Source: Beta vulgaris subsp. vulgaris (lineage: Eukaryota > Streptophyta > Magnoliopsida > Caryophyllales > Amaranthaceae). From it: 64,000 nucleotides of DNA. Of this stretch, positions 47,072 through 60,070 are shown in pieces. Within the stretch, counting starts at the first letter, position 1. Every line of letters begins with the position of its first letter. The DNA lies in NCBI RefSeq assembly GCF_026745355.1, contig NC_079203.1, forward strand, positions 42,021,492 through 42,085,491, given 5' to 3'. The translations under genes and the position numbers were made by a program. The notes below the pieces were generated by a model that ran no database searches, had not been told where the DNA came from, and saw nothing but the letters and a program-made list of their open reading frames with translations.

Positions 47072-47400
47072 AGGAAGAGGAGTAGCAGCAGACCATGAAA
47101 GAGGAAGAATTACCTTTGACCAGACCACAAAAGGAGGAGGGCCCGGTGGTTATGCAGTTATTGCGCGGTAGCGACGGCGACAACACCTGAATACAGTAAT
47201 ACGTGTTATAATTACCCTTGACTTGATTTGGTTACTCGAATTTAAAAAAATATGAAGATGAAGATGAACTTACCTGAGAACAGTATGACGACAACCCCGA
47301 TGGTCGTGTCTCTAAACCATCTAAACCAGATAAAATAGAAGAGAAAGATTGGGTAAAGTTTAAAAGGAAAACATTAGGGACTATATATAAGATAGTGGGT
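47072..47400 (-). other. Antisense exon-intron-like module (copy C)
   Basis: Counterpart of 11124-11465. All splice-like signals are kept: TTCTCAG|GTAAGTT (about 47270), ATTCAG|GTGTTG and AAAG|GTAATT. One minus-strand frame stays open through both exon-like parts in this copy. Function unknown. Confidence 0.4.
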
Positions 47401-47404
47401 TGAC

Positions 47405-50400
47405 ATTAGCATTTTCAACCATGTGTCGCAAGAGTCCGACCTATATGATTTGTGGAAGAAATTGGAAGGTCTTTATGAAAGGAAGACCGCACATAACAAA
47501 GCTTCATTAATTAAGAGACTTGTTAATTTGAAATTAAAAGGTGGAAAGTTTGTTTTTAAGGATCTGAGTGAATTTCAAGATATTGTTAACAAGTTGACTA
47601 CTATGAATATTTTTCTTGATGTTGAATTACATGCGTTGTTTTTGTCGAGTTTTTTACCAGACAGTTGAGAAACTTTGGTTGTGACTTTAGTAACTCTTCT
47701 CCGGATGGTGTGCTATATATCTTTGTATGTGATCAAATAAACTATGTCTAATGAAGATATAACAAGAAAAGAGATGGGAGTTGATAGTTCACATGCTCTT
47801 GTTGTTGAAAGTCGTGGAAGAAGCAAGAATACGGGTCTCAAAAATCGTGGTAACTCAAAGGGGAGGTCCAAGTATTAGAAATAGAGTGACTAGGATATGT
47901 CATCACTACAACAAGCATGACCATCTTAAAAAGTTTTGCTACCGTTGGAAGAAAGAACAAGGTAAGAAGAGAGACTCACAGACTTACAAAAGCAAGGTGA
48001 AGATAAAAATACCGCAGCAACCGCTTTTACGATTGATGACGAGGTCACTTTGATTTGTGCAACTAGTGAGTGTCATCATGGAGAAACTTCAGATAAAGAC
48101 TGGCTTGTAGATTCAGGTGCTTCATACCATTGTGTTCCTAAAGGGAGTATTTTACGAACCATCTATCTGGTGATTTTTATAGTGTGAAGATGGGGAACAA
48201 GAGCTCAGCTAACATTGTTAGGGTAGGTTATATTCGTGTGAAGACAAGTGTTGCGTGCATGCTTGCATTGAAGATGTGCCATATTCCTGGTTTAGGCTTA
48301 ATCTATTATCTGCAAATGTCCTTGATCAAGAATGGTTCTAACATACCTTCGGTGATGGTAAGTCGAAATTATCTAAGAGTTCGATGACTATTGCTCATGG
48401 CGAGTAGTGTTGTTCTTTGTGTAAAACATACTTGAGTGTATGTTCCGGTGAGCTGAATGCAGTTGAAGAAAAGAATTCTCAAAATTTTGTGCGTCGAAGG
48501 ATAGGGCATATGACTGACAAGGGGATCAAACTGTTAGCAGGTAAATCTTTTATTCCTGTTCAAATAAGAGTTTCTCTTGACCCTTGTGATCATTGTTTAG
48601 CAGGTAACAGTATAGAAGTTCTTTTTCTACGAAATCAATCAGAAGGCAAGAAAAGTTGGAGTGAGTTCACTCCGATCTGTGTAGTCCTATTGAGGTGGAG
48701 TCTCTTAGTTGCAATAGATATTTTGTCACTTTCGTTGATGATGCTACTCGAAGAACTTAGGTGTATATATTGAAGACAAAAAGCCAAGTGTTCGAGATTT
48801 TCATAAAGTTTCATGCCATGGTAGAAAGAGAGATCGAAACGAAGTTGAAGTCTCTTTGATCTAACAACAGTTGTGAGTATACTTCGAATGAGTTCAATTA
48901 TTATTGCTCACATGGCATTAGAGATAAGAAGACAGAGCCCAACACACCACAACACAATGAAGGTGTGAATTGAATGAACAAAACCATTATAGAGAAGGTG
49001 AGGTGCATGCTTAAAATGTCTGATCTTCCTAAGACATTTTGGGCTGAAGTAGTGCAATGTGCCGTGTATTTATTAATCGATCTCCATCGATTCCTATTGG
49101 TATTGACATTCCAGGGAGAGCATGAAAGACACGTGATCCCACTAATTCACATGTGAGAGTCTTTAGCTGTAAGGCATGCATGTATATGCCTAAAGAACCG
49201 AGGTCATAGCTTGATTCGAAATCCAATCCATGTGTACTTATTGGGCATGGTGATAAAGAGTATGGTTTCAGGCTCTATGATCCATAAAAGAAGAATGTAG
49301 CGAGAAGTAGGGATGTAGTATTCTTTACACACGAGAATGATGTAGATCTTCTTAGTACAACGTACACTTCTACTTCAGAGTTGTGTTTTGATACTACTAA
49401 TGATTCTACTTCTAGTCCTCTTGTGATTCAACCATATCAAATCATAATGAGAATGAAAATTTTGAGGATGAACTGAATGATGTACATAATGACGTTGGTG
49501 AGGTACAACCTGATAATAATGTACCAGATCATGTTGATGATGAAGATCTTGATGAGTCTTTATACGATGAAGAAATCGAAGAGGATGATGCAAATGAGGA
49601 AGTGGTTCATAAAGAGATTCATGAGAGGGAGGGGGAAAACCTACCCCTCAAGTGGAGGATACACAAATTAGAAGATTCACTAGAGAGCATAAACTTTCAA
49701 CAAAGTATCCAAGCTCAGAGTTCATTCTAGTTAGTGAAGATGGAGAGCTAGAGAACTATTAAGAAGTCTTGTCTCATGATGAGAAAAACCAGTGGCTCGA
49801 TGCTACGAAGGAGGAAATGGATTCCGTGAAAATGAATGAAATTTATGAGCCAGTGAAGCCTCCCAAGGGCAAGAAAGTCTTCTGAAAGAGATGGGTTTTC
49901 AAGAACAAGAAAGATGGTTAGAAGATAGTGAAGTACAAAGCCAGATTGGTTGTAAATGGATCCAACCACAAAAAGGCATCGACTTTGATGAGATCTTCTC
50001 TCGATAGTCAAAATGACATCTATTAGAATTGTATTGGGTTTAGCGGCAAGTCTTGATCTTGAGTTGGAACAACTTGATGTAAAAATTGCGTATTTACATG
50101 GTGACTTGCAGGAAGAGATCTACATGGAGAAACCTGAAGGTTTGAAGAAAAAGGAAAATATAAACTTGTTTGAATTTAAAGAAGAGTCCTGATGGACTCA
50201 AACAAGCACCAAGGAGGTGGCATCATAAATTTGATTCATTTATGACAAGCAATAGTTATAAACGAATAACAGGCGATCCTTGTGTGTATTTCAGAAAATT
50301 CCCTAGATGTAACTTTATCATCTTTCTTTTATATGTAGATGATATGTGGTAGTTGGACAAGATGCAGATATGATTCAAAATCATAAGAAAGCCTTGTCCA

Positions 50401-51064
50401 AGTCATTTGACGTGAAAGACTTGGGTCCAACAAAGGAAACCTTAGGCATGCATGGAGATTGTTCGTGACAGGAAAGCTAGGAAACTGTGGTTATCTCAGG
50501 AGAAGTATGTTGAACGGGTGCTTGAAAGGTTAAATATGAAGCATGCTAAGCCTATTAGTACACCTCTGGCTACACACTTCAAGCTAAGTGAGAAAGCTTG
50601 TGCTACAACAGAGAAAGAGAAAAAAACTATGTCATCCATTTCTTACTCTTCTGCTGTTGGTTCCTTGATGCATGATATGGTGTGTACTAGACTTAATATT
50701 GCACATGCAGTCAGTTTCGTGAGTCGTTTCTTATCCAATCCGGGTAAGGCTTACTCGAAAGCAGTGGAGTGGATTTTCAGATGCTTGGCTTAAGAGATTC
50801 CTTGGAGATTTGGGTTTGAAGCAAGGAGAGTATGTAGTGTTTTGTGATAGTCAAAGTGCTATGAATGAATTTGAGCAAGAATGCAATGTATCATGCTCGT
50901 ACTAAGTGATGTTAGATATCATTGGCTACAAGATATGATCGAGGAAAAGCAATTGAAACTGAAGAAATTTCACACCGACAAAATGGTGCTGGTAACTTAA
51001 CAAAGGTAGTTTCCGGAAGTAAGCTTGACGTTTGTAGCAAGCTTGCAGGAATGAGCTTCAAGTA
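47405..51064 (+). pseudogene. Ty1/copia gag-pol remnant, copy C
   Basis: Same order of domains as 11466-15117: gag (47423-47668), knuckle CHHYNKHDHLKKFC (again with Cys to Tyr), protease with intact DSGASYHC (about 48110), GAG-pre-integrase (48417-48600), integrase (48780-49156), RT with YVDD then a frameshift (50170-50352), and RNase H (50830-50910). Stops and shifts differ partly from copy A, showing independent decay after a shared broken ancestor. Both copies lack the 5' LTR and gag start at the same point. Confidence 0.9.
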
Positions 51065-51101
51065 ATGATTGAAGCGTTTTGGTCTTCATGGAGCGGGATA
51101 T

Positions 51102-51527
51102 TATTGAGGTATCCAGCTCAATTTTTAATATTCTTATATTGCTTTTAGACACATGCATTCTGATGTTTTATAGTGGACATGTTATATCTTAATTTTTGGG
51201 CCCATTTTTAGCATGGGTTTTGTCGCTTCTTAAGCAAGCTTTGGTGGTAACCCTTGAAGAAAACTAAGGGTAGTAAGTTTGAGAAACAACAGCTGAATGA
51301 CCACACATAAAATTCAGAAAACACTAGAGAAAGAGATAGAGGGGGAGAGAGTGGAGAGAGTCTAGGTTCGAAGTTTTCAGGTCATCCTTCAGAAAATCGC
51401 TCATTGCGAGAAATTCCATCGTTCGATCATCTAAAATTTTGATAGCTTATTCCAGACGTCAAGAGCTTCATATTGGATGGTTCGATCGTCGTTTTGTTTG
51501 GAAATCTCTCTCGACCTAAGTGTTTTT
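51102..51527 (+). repeat. Copia 3' LTR, first part (copy C)
   Basis: Starts TATTGAGGTATCC (TG start changed to TA) after the GAGCGGGAT purine tract. Interrupted by CACTA element 1. Confidence 0.7.
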
Positions 51528-52907
51528 CACTAGTGGAAACAAACGCAAGGGCTGCAGTGCAAGGGTTGCGTTTTTTGAAAAAACGCAGCCCTTAATAGTT
51601 AAGGGATGCGGTTAGTCCAAAAACCGCAACCCTTCATATACGAAGGTCTGCAGTCAATACGAAAACCGCAGCCCTTTTAGTGAAGGGTTGCGATTAGTCA
51701 AAAAGAGTTGTCCTATAAGTAATAAAGGGTTGCGGTTAGTCGAAAGTCGCAGCCCTATAAGTAATAAAGGGCTGCAATTTTTGGGGCTAAGCGCAACCCT
51801 TTATGGGCTTTTTTTTAAAAATTTTATTTAAAATGAATTCTATCTCGAGGGCCCTATAAGTAATTTTAAGCAGGTAGGGTTTGATCATTATTTCTCTTTC
51901 CTTTCTCACAATCTCCTTCACTCATTATTCTCTCTCCCCTCACTACTCATCTGCTCGTTCTTTACCCCTACACTGCTGCACCAGTACTGCTTCCGCCGTC
52001 CCTCATCTGTGCACCACAGCCCAGTCCTCTCCTCCCTCGTTTCAAACCAACACATTCCTCTCCTCCTTCATTTCGAACCACCACAACTTCTCCTCCCTCG
52101 TCTCGCCGGATCGCATAAATCGTAATTTGCTTATGTTTGTGATAACATAATGTCTAACTAGAAGATTTTCGGACGTAAACTAAACTCAAATTTAACATAA
52201 ATTGCAGTTTTTCTCATGTTTTAATCTTCAATTTCTTTAGCGAAATATGAAAGAATTTTAAAAATCAATTTTCGATAATTTATAGGAACAACAACATCAA
52301 AACAAGGGAGGAGAGGACAAGAAATGGTTTGCCGCAAAGACCTCTAGTGGTAGTTGCCGCGAAGACCTCTAGTGGGGGTTCGAAATGAGGGAGGAGAAGA
52401 CAAGAAATGAACAGTATCGATGTTTGATAATTTCTATTGTTATCATGTTGATGTATTGTTATCATAAATTGGAAAGCTTGTATTGATGTTTGAGCAATAG
52501 AGTGGAACTCTTTCTATTGAATATGAAATAATAATGATATGAAACATGTTGCTTAGAAAAATTTAACAATTTTATTTTATAGAATTTATAAAACAGTAAA
52601 TTTAGTTTGTAGAATTTGTGATCTTCTTAGCTTTTCTTGATATATTTAAGAGCAAGAATTTGCAAAAAAAAAAAAAAGTTATTTTTTTTTGGGTCAAAAG
52701 GGCTGCGATTTGGGTTAAAACCGCAACCCATTGTACAAAGAAGGTTTGCGGTTTAGGAGAAATTTTTTTTGGACCTAAACCACAACCGTTGGTAGTGAAG
52801 GGCTACGGTAAAAAACCGCAACCCTTCAATTTTGCAGAAGGGATGCGTGCCAAAAACACAACCTATAGGGTTGTTTTGACGTACCCTTATGTTTTATTTC
52901 ACTAGTG
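51528..52907. mobile_element. Non-autonomous CACTA element 1, copy C
   Basis: Intact ends CACTAGTGGAAAC and complement of CACTAGTGAAAT. Flanks TTT (left) and GTT (right) differ by one base from the GTT pair of copy A. AAGGGCTGCGG subterminal repeats are at 51545-51800 and 52695-52870. A 90-codon frame at 51881-52150 covers the pyrimidine-rich middle (serine/threonine-rich), possibly captured leader sequence; no family recognised. Confidence 0.87.
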
Positions 52908-53270
52908 GTTTTTGGGTGAATTCTACTCCTTTTGTTCTCTATTTTTGATCTATTATTGTTCTTGTTGGTGGGTGTATGAATCCTTTCTAATCTGATTTGG
53001 GATTCTTTTTCTTCAATTTTATCAATAAGAGAAGTTAGGGTGGACTCCTCAATGGTCGCGTGGTTTTTATCCTTCATATCGAATGGGTTTTCCATTTAAA
53101 AAACTCGTGTGTTGATTATTATCATTTCTTCCTATTATTGCTGGTATTATTGTTGTTTTACTACTGCATAGTTGTTGATTTTATGTGGTAATTTGGTTGT
53201 GTGACAATTTTGGGTTGAATGGTTAGAATTCTTAGTTGATTGTGTTGTTTGTGTGACATTGTGGGTGTCG
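52908..53270 (+). repeat. Copia 3' LTR, second part (copy C)
   Basis: Resumes with GTTTTTGGGTGAATTC and matches 16989-17345. Confidence 0.55.
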
Positions 53271-53876
53271 AAGTGACCCCTTCCGATCCCTACATTTTTT
53301 CTCTGGTAGTTCGAGCACCAACCTCAAGAACCAACCTGGTCTCATTATTAATTCACGTCAAGAGCAATCAAGATCAGTGATCTTTCCGGTGCCTCCAGTG
53401 CCCAGGATTGCAGGTAAAGAAGAAGGTTATGATGCAGCTGCGAAAAACGTGGCATAATCAGTGATGCGATCGAGAAGTTATCCGCGCTCGAAAGGGTGTG
53501 GATGCACGAAAGTTTGGGGAAGGAGATATGGTGTCAGGTTATGAGACAACGGCTCACATCAGGTATCAGCGAGGAATAACTCAAAGATAAAAAGGAGGAA
53601 AGAGGGGAAAATGGAGGAGTTATAGGTGCAAGGCGTCGACAGTTGGGGAAATGTACCGAAGAAGTTCGATTAGATCTCGGGTATCAAGATTAGAGGAGAG
53701 GAGTGGGATTGTTTTTGTGGTTGGGGAAGGAGATAAAGTGATTGGGTGGTGGTCTAGGTGGACAGAGAAAAATAAATAGGAGGAAGAAAAGGAAGAGGGG
53801 TCATTAAGAAAAGAAATAAAACTAACATAAAAAATTATTTTAAAAATTAATTAAGGTTACATAGGTTAATTAAGTT
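53271..53876 (+). other. Candidate captured gene fragment (copy C)
   Basis: Best copy of the segment at 17346. The plus strand is open from about 53308 to 53455 (SSTNLKNQPGLIINSR, FPVPPVPRIAGKEEGYDAAA). From 53735 to 53876 it has sequence missing in A and B, up to the intact left end of CACTA-like element 3. Confidence 0.4.
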
Positions 53877-54678
53877 CACTCGTAAAATTTAATTGCTTAT
53901 TGTTGTGGTCATTAAGTGGCCTATTGCGGCAGTTTTGGCCGCTCAATAATTAAGGGCGCAACAATAGTTAATTAGCCTATTGCTTTGATTTTTGACTGAA
54001 GCAATAGGCCAAGCTATTCCTGCGATTCCTGCGCAAAACCGCAACAATATGTTTCACCTAGTGCTGCGGGTTTGGCTAGGAACTTCAACAACAGGTGTAA
54101 TATATTGTTGTGGTGAACTACAACAACAGGTAATGGTACACATAATTTTTTTTTTTTTTGCATTTTGCCATCAAATTTTAAAGATAAAAAGGCTGAAATA
54201 AAATAAAACACTTCTGATTGAAACTAATGACAAAGAATTCTCATACAAAATTCAAAAACATAAAAAATTCAAAAAGACATATTGAAATATATTATTATAA
54301 TATATTTAGGGCAGATTTAAAAAAAAATTAAAATTATAGTACCAAAAGGCAATAGATCTAAAAAGAAATTATAACAACTATCATATAAGAGTAGTAGCTC
54401 GATATAGACTATAAGAAAAAATATACTACAACAATAATATGGTAATACCACAAAACACTACATCTGAAAATATCATAACAACCATCATATAAGTTATAAC
54501 AACAACAATTACAAAAATTAAATATATATTCTAAATTTATAAGTTATGATAACACCAATATAATAACAACAACAACAAACAAGCGTGCTTCTGTAGCAAG
54601 CCCATTACCATCAAGTACTTGTTTTTGCAAGGCTCTTGTTGCTTTTTTTTCAAGCAAATAATCCCACTGAGTAAGCAC

Positions 54679-55085
54679 CACAACAAGAATGTAAGGCTTT
54701 AGCGTCTGCCAAAATCAGACGGTAAAAACACGGTCTCGGTCGCTAAATAAATTAGCGTCCGCCAACGGACGCAAAAGAGCTGATGCAAAACCCCTGGTCG
54801 CTAATTGCTAGTTTAGCGTCCGCACAACGGACGCTAAACTTTAGCGACCGTTTTTTAAAAGCTAATGTCTGCTCCCAAGCCTGACGCTACTTAGCGTCCG
54901 TTTTGATGGCGGACGCTAGTTAGCGTCTGTTAAGCCGGACGCTAATTAGCGTCCGTCAGCAAAACGGACGCTACTTGGCGTCAGCTTTATCGGACGCTAA
55001 TTGTGGAAAACAGTCGCTAATTTCTCGACCTCTTGCATGGTTCAAATTCCTTATAGAAGACGTTAACTTCTTAGGCGGACGCTAA
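54679..55085. repeat. Left subterminal repeat array of CACTA 2
   Basis: TAGCGTCCG occurs four times and its complement CGGACGCTA six times exactly, with many one-base variants. Such arrays are the binding sites of the TnpA-type protein in En/Spm. Confidence 0.9.
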
Positions 55086-55346
55086 TTTTCTTTTTTTTTT
55101 TTATTACAATGCTAATTGTATTTGAATAGTTGTTAACCTGTATCGTTTTCCAATAAAATATATACTCAAGCTGTCCGCTAATGCGCCGAATTCTGCACTA
55201 ATGACCTGTTTGCATTAAATATAAATTCATAAATACACTAATATAAATTCATACTACATAAACATAAGTTAACGGTTTTAACTAAATTATATGTTTTCAC
55301 GTCCCGAAATATAAACAAGATAGATAGTGTAAGCTAATGTAGGATC

Positions 55347-55823
55347 CTAAGTCGCACACGCATCACCACCGCCGGTGGGGGGGTCTCGAGGCTCGGGAGA
55401 GGGGAATGAACCACCACACTGGCTCATCATCTGGTTGTATGTCTCCATAGTCGCCCTCATCTGCGCCAGGTACTCATCATACACCCTGCGATCCTCCTCT
55501 CTTTCCTTTTGCCTGGCGATGCGTTCCTCTTCTCTCTCCTTCTGCATCCGCTCACGTTCTCTTTGCATCTCGGCTATCTCTTCCTCGAACTTCGCAGACA
55601 ATTGAGAAAATATGGAAGTAGTGCAACTGGAGGACGAACTACCTCCTCCCCTCGAAGACCTCTCAAAATAGAGGTCTGCACTCGTCCCCAAACCAGGAAC
55701 CCACCCTTTCTTTCTGCCACCAACAGTCTCAAAGAAAATCTGGTTCAGGGCCTTGGTTTCACCTCTTTCTTCACATTGAGCAAGAGTTTTGTCATAACTT
55801 TCCTGCAAGAATGGATTAAGCAA
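55347..55823 (-). CDS. TnpA-like / plant transposase (Ptta/En/Spm) C-terminal ORF
   Basis: 158 codons. The first half (QESYDKTLAQCEERGETKA, then ETVGGRKKGWVPGLGTSADL) fits the C-terminal part of the plant Ptta/En/Spm transposase family (Pfam Transposase_24). The second half is a long charged coiled coil (FEEEIAEMQRERERMQKERE) followed by a Gly/Pro tail. The family's N-terminal part is not visible upstream, where a tandem repeat lies instead, so this is either the last exon or a truncated gene. The role in En/Spm is binding subterminal repeats. Confidence 0.7.
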   Translation of the reverse strand: MLNPFLQESYDKTLAQCEERGETKALNQIFFETVGGRKKGWVPGLGTSADLYFERSSRGGGSSSSSCTTSIFSQLSAKFEEEIAEMQRERERMQKEREEERIARQKEREEDRRVYDEYLAQMRATMETYNQMMSQCGGSFPSPEPRDPPTGGGDACAT

Positions 55824-56462
55824 GTTTAAGACACTTAGCCAATGAAAATGAAGAAACTAAGCCATTTCGAGCCCTTTTTTGGGTTTCATGTTCCTATAAT
55901 CCTACCACTATGCCTATTTCAAGTTCTAATGGCTCATACAAGTCCTAGAATAATCATTTAAGCTTTCTACTACTTGGTTGTATCATTCTAAGCAAGTTTA
56001 ATACACTTAGCCAATGAAAATTAGAGAAACTAAGCCATTTCGAGCCCTTTTTAGGGTTTCATGTTCCTATAATCCTACCTCTATGCCTATTTCAAGTTCT
56101 AATGGCTCATGCAAGTCCTAGAATACTCATTTAAGCTTTCTACTACTTGGTTATATGATTCTAAACAAGTTTAAGACACTTAGCCAATGAAAATGAGAGA
56201 AACTAAGCCATTTCGAGCCTTTTTTTGGGTTTCATGTTCCTATAATCCTACCTCTATGCCTATTTCAAGTTCTAATGGCTCATGCAAGTCCTAGAATACT
56301 CATTTAAACTTTTTACTACTTGGTTATATGATTCTAAGCAAGTTTAATACACTTAGCCAATGAAAATGAGAGAAACTAATCCATTTCGAGCCCTTTTTTG
56401 GGTTTCATGTTTCTATAATCCTACCTCTATGCCTATTTCAAGTTTTAATGGCTCATACAAAC
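55818..56462. repeat. 173-bp tandem repeat, about 3.7 copies
   Basis: Unit starts CAAGTTTAA[G/T]ACACTTAGCC at 55821, 55993, 56166 and 56339; the last copy is incomplete. It includes CCATTTCGAGCCCTTTTT and GTTCCTATAATCCTACC. It separates the TnpA-like ORF from the transposase. Confidence 0.93.
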
Positions 56463-56555
56463 ATATTGTCTTACACATAGAGGTCTGCACTAGCGATAAA
56501 ATGACAAACATATTGTCTTACAACAAAAGCAAACTACATAAGGTAACAAAATACA

Positions 56556-57560
56556 CTAAACGTCATCAAACAAATCATCCTCGTCATCATCATCGTCAGT
56601 CAAATCACTAGTCTCGTCGCTGCTTTCATATTCACTTGGTCCTCCTTGTTCATTCGGCGCCTCAAATTCCATGATCTCATCATTATTGTTGTCGTCACCA
56701 GCATCATAATCTGGTATCTCATCCGGTTGACAAAGAACTGCAGCGATATCAACTCTTTCCTCCTGGAGAACATCCAAATCAACCGGGGCATCAACTTCGG
56801 ACCTTGCCTTCGTTTTAAACACAATCCACCATTGCACTTTATCCCTCCTAAGACTAGGATACGGCGCGTAGTATACTTGGCTAACTTGGTACGACAATAC
56901 AAACGAATCATATTTTGGGTATTTATTGGTGTGATTGACTTCCACAGTTTGTATTGTTCATGAATGTTCTACCCTTGTCCGAGTCCATCCAATTGCACTT
57001 GAACAAAATTGTCGTATAAACAGCCAAATTACCATGGTACACCAGTTCAATAACCTCCTCCAAAATGTCAAAGTAATCAGCTCTATCAGCAGCTTGTACA
57101 CATACACCGTAGTTCATAGTTGACTTATTCTTGCCATATTCCTGTGTAACTTGTCTGGAAGGACCCATAGCAAGAGCTCGAGTGACATCGTCACTTGTCT
57201 TGGCACCAAGAACCTGATTTTAGGGACTAAGTTAGTTCATGAAGGAATCTCAATGGTTACAACAAATAACGTATGAAACTCACATTTGTCTTAAACCAAC
57301 TAGGGAAATCGGCTTCGCATTTGCTCCACATATCATCCTTAGCAATGTTTGGTCTTGAATTGACAATATAATCCTCGAATCGCCTTGAGTAAGTAATGTC
57401 ACACATTAGGCAAAGGACAAGTAGAATGTAAACAATGGGTCTACAACTTACCAAATTACCTTTCATAATCACTTATTAGATGCCACTGTTTGCAAGTACG
57501 TAAAGATGTGCTCGATCGTACTCCTTGTCTTCAACCATCGCAAACGTCCATCTGTTCCGG
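56556..57560 (-). pseudogene. CACTA transposase C-terminal part (DUF4216-like)
   Basis: Frames 57560-57482 (DRAHLYVLANSG), 57472-57257 (CEADFPSWFKTNV), 57168-56923 (YFDILEEVIELVYHGNL, ILFKCNWMD) and 56945-56556 (QVSQVYYAPYPS) follow one another and fit the region after TNP2 in plant CACTA transposases. The end is very acidic (TSDLTDDDDDEDDLFDDV). Some of the breaks could be introns (a TTTCATACG|TTATTT-type border near 57270), others are frameshifts. Confidence 0.75.
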
Positions 57561-57846
57561 TCGACCGCAGTCTTCCCTGAACAACTCGGGGACACCAAGA
57601 CCATGTGTGCTACGACATCAGGATTGACATTTCTTCCTAAGTCCCTTGATTTTGTGTCAACCCCGGGCTGAAAGTAGTTGGAGCAGAAGTTCGTGTCTCC
57701 TCAGTTAGGTAGGCATTGCATATTGAACCTTCAACACGTGCTTTTTTCCCACTTTACGTTTTAAGTGGTTAAGCAACCTGTAGTAAGGTGAGGATTAGCA
57801 CTTTATGTATGAATTCAGTATTATATGACACTTAAAACAAATCCAG

Positions 57847-58542
57847 TTACCTTTCGAAAGGGTACATCCACCTATACTGGACGGGGCCACCAACTTTTGC
57901 TTCATAAGGCAAGTGAACCGGCAAGTGCTCCATTGAATTAAAAAATGATGGAGGAAAGATTTTTTCCAACTTGCATAAGATCTCAGCGATGTTGTTCTCT
58001 AAGCGCTTCATCTCACTGACTTTGATTGTGGACGCACACAAGTCTCGAAAGAATTGACTTATTTCGGTTATCGCCTTCCAAACATGCAAAGGAAGCAATT
58101 CTTTTAGACCAACCGGCAACAGCCTCTCCATGAATACATGACAGTCATGACTCTTCAATCCTTGCAATTTACTATAACTAAGATCCACGCATCTACTCAA
58201 GTTCGATGCAAAGCCATCTGGAAACTTCAAGTCACGTACCCACTCACAAAATACCTTTTTCTGAGCCTTGTCGAGTGTGTAAGGTGCTTTAGGCTTGGCC
58301 AAATTCCCCACACCATCATCAACAAGCTCCAGTTCCCGGCGTTTGCAAACACGTGCCATGTCCTTTCTTGCACTAAGGGTGTCTGAAGTTTGACCCTTCA
58401 CATCCATCACAGTGTTAATGAGTTGGTCAAAAAATTCTTCTAACATGCATGAATCTAAGTCGTGACGGATAATCAAATCTTTCCAATATGGAAGCTCCCA
58501 CAAAATATTCTGTTTCAACCAACCTTTTTTATCCTTCTTCAA
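57847..58542 (-). pseudogene. CACTA transposase middle part (DUF4218)
   Basis: 231 codons open. Contains LKSHDCHVFMERLLPVGLKE, SQFFRDLCAS, EKIFPPSFFNSMEHLPVHLP and GGPVQYRWMYPFER, the conserved DUF4218 blocks that follow the TNP2 domain. This is the longest intact piece of the transposase. Confidence 0.9.
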
Positions 58543-60070
58543 TCGGTTCAGCGCCTCGGACCATCAATTGCTTTAGGTAAGTCTTCACGCACTGCCACAG
58601 TTCCTCTCCAGACATTACGTGAGGAGCTACGCCATTCTCAACCCTATTCTTACAAAAAGCAGTCTTATGCCTTCGAAATGGGTGGTCAAAATGAAGAAAT
58701 TGTCGATGACAATCGAACCATGTCACTTTACCCCCATGTTCAAGCCAGAATGCCTTCTTTTATCCATGCAATAAGGCATGCCTTCTTTCCAGCAGTAGAC
58801 CATCCGGACAACATACATACGCAGGAAAGTCACTAATTGTCCAAAGCAGCGCTGCTCGAAGGTTGAAATTTTGCTTCCTTGAAACATCATAGGTCATAGC
58901 CCCAATATGCCACAACTGCTTCAACTCTTCAACTAGAGGTTGCATAAACACATCCAAGTTTGCTTTGGGATTTTTAGGCCCCGGAACGAGCAAAGAAAGA
59001 AACATGAATGGTTTCTCTTCAGCACATGGATGGAGGCAAATTGTATGGTGTGAGGATAACTGGCCAGCATGAATATTGCCCTCCGAACTTACCATATGGA
59101 GAAAATCCGTCGGTGCACAGCCCGAGTCTAACATTTCGAGCCTCAGCGGCGAAATCGGGAAAGGTTCTATCAAAGTGTTTCCATGCTTCACTGTCACTTG
59201 GATGTGCTAAGGTACCTTGCATTCGAGGATTGTCGGCATGCCATGTCATTTCCTGAGAGATGTTCTTAGTTGCAAACAACCTCTGCAACCTCGGTGTGAT
59301 TGGAAAGTAATTAACACTTTTGCAGGAATAAGCTTGCCCTTAGAAGTTTTCTTGTACCGATCACTACCGCATACACTAACTTATCTAAGTGAGCATCGCC
59401 CTTCCAAAACAACATACAACCTTTAGGACATGCATGTATCCTCTCATGAGGAAGCTCCAAACCCTTTAGAACTTTCTTTGTCTCGTAGAAAGTTTTTCCC
59501 ATGTTGTTGTTCTGGGGTTCACCTCATTCAATAAACTAAGAAAACCCATCAACACACCTGTGTGGTAGGTTATACTCACACTTTAAACTTATGATTCTAG
59601 AAGCCATCTCCAGCACGGACATCTTGCTCCCTTCATACAAGGGATTCTCGGCCGCCTTGAGAAGGTCGAAAAAACTTCTTTGCTTCACCATTCGGTTCTT
59701 CTTCAACTGAGTTTGAACCGGCAAGCATAACATGATCTTCAGTATTCCCTAAAGCATCCACAACCATATCCATATACGGATTTGACTGAGCGAAAGATGA
59801 GGAGGACCCCGTAGCACGTTCACCATGACATAACCAGTCAAAGTAATTCGGTTTAAAACCCTTACTGTACAAATGTACTTTGACCGTGTCCACATCCAAG
59901 TAACGCAAGTTATTACACCTCATGCATGGACATTTTATCTTTCACCGTCATTTAAATGTGGATGTTGTAAACAAAACTCAATGAACTTATCAACCCTTTC
60001 ACAAACTCAGTTCTAAGGGACGCCCATCAAGTCTGTATACATCCAGCTACGTTCCTTCCTTTTCATAATT
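58529..60070 (-). pseudogene. CACTA transposase N-terminal part (TNP2)
   Basis: Starts with a transposase-associated domain (SWMYTDL near 60050, then FIEFCLQHPHLNDGE and MRCNNLRYLDVDTVK) broken by stops and a shift. Next come PLYEGSKMSVLEMASR (about 59640), HERIHACPKGCMLFWKGD (about 59430), NVRLGLCTDGFSPYG and WPVILTPYNLPP (59288-59019), then FMFLSLLVPGPKNPKANLDV and FNLRAALLWTISDFPAY (59197-58760), and FDCHRQFLHFDHPFRRHK (58726-58529). At least five frame changes separate these TNP2 blocks. In an intact element this protein cuts and moves the transposon in the nucleus. Confidence 0.9.

Noticed and set aside
56360..56611. 83-codon ORF
   Set aside because: It lies in the last copy of the 173-bp tandem repeat and runs antisense into the acidic tail of the transposase.
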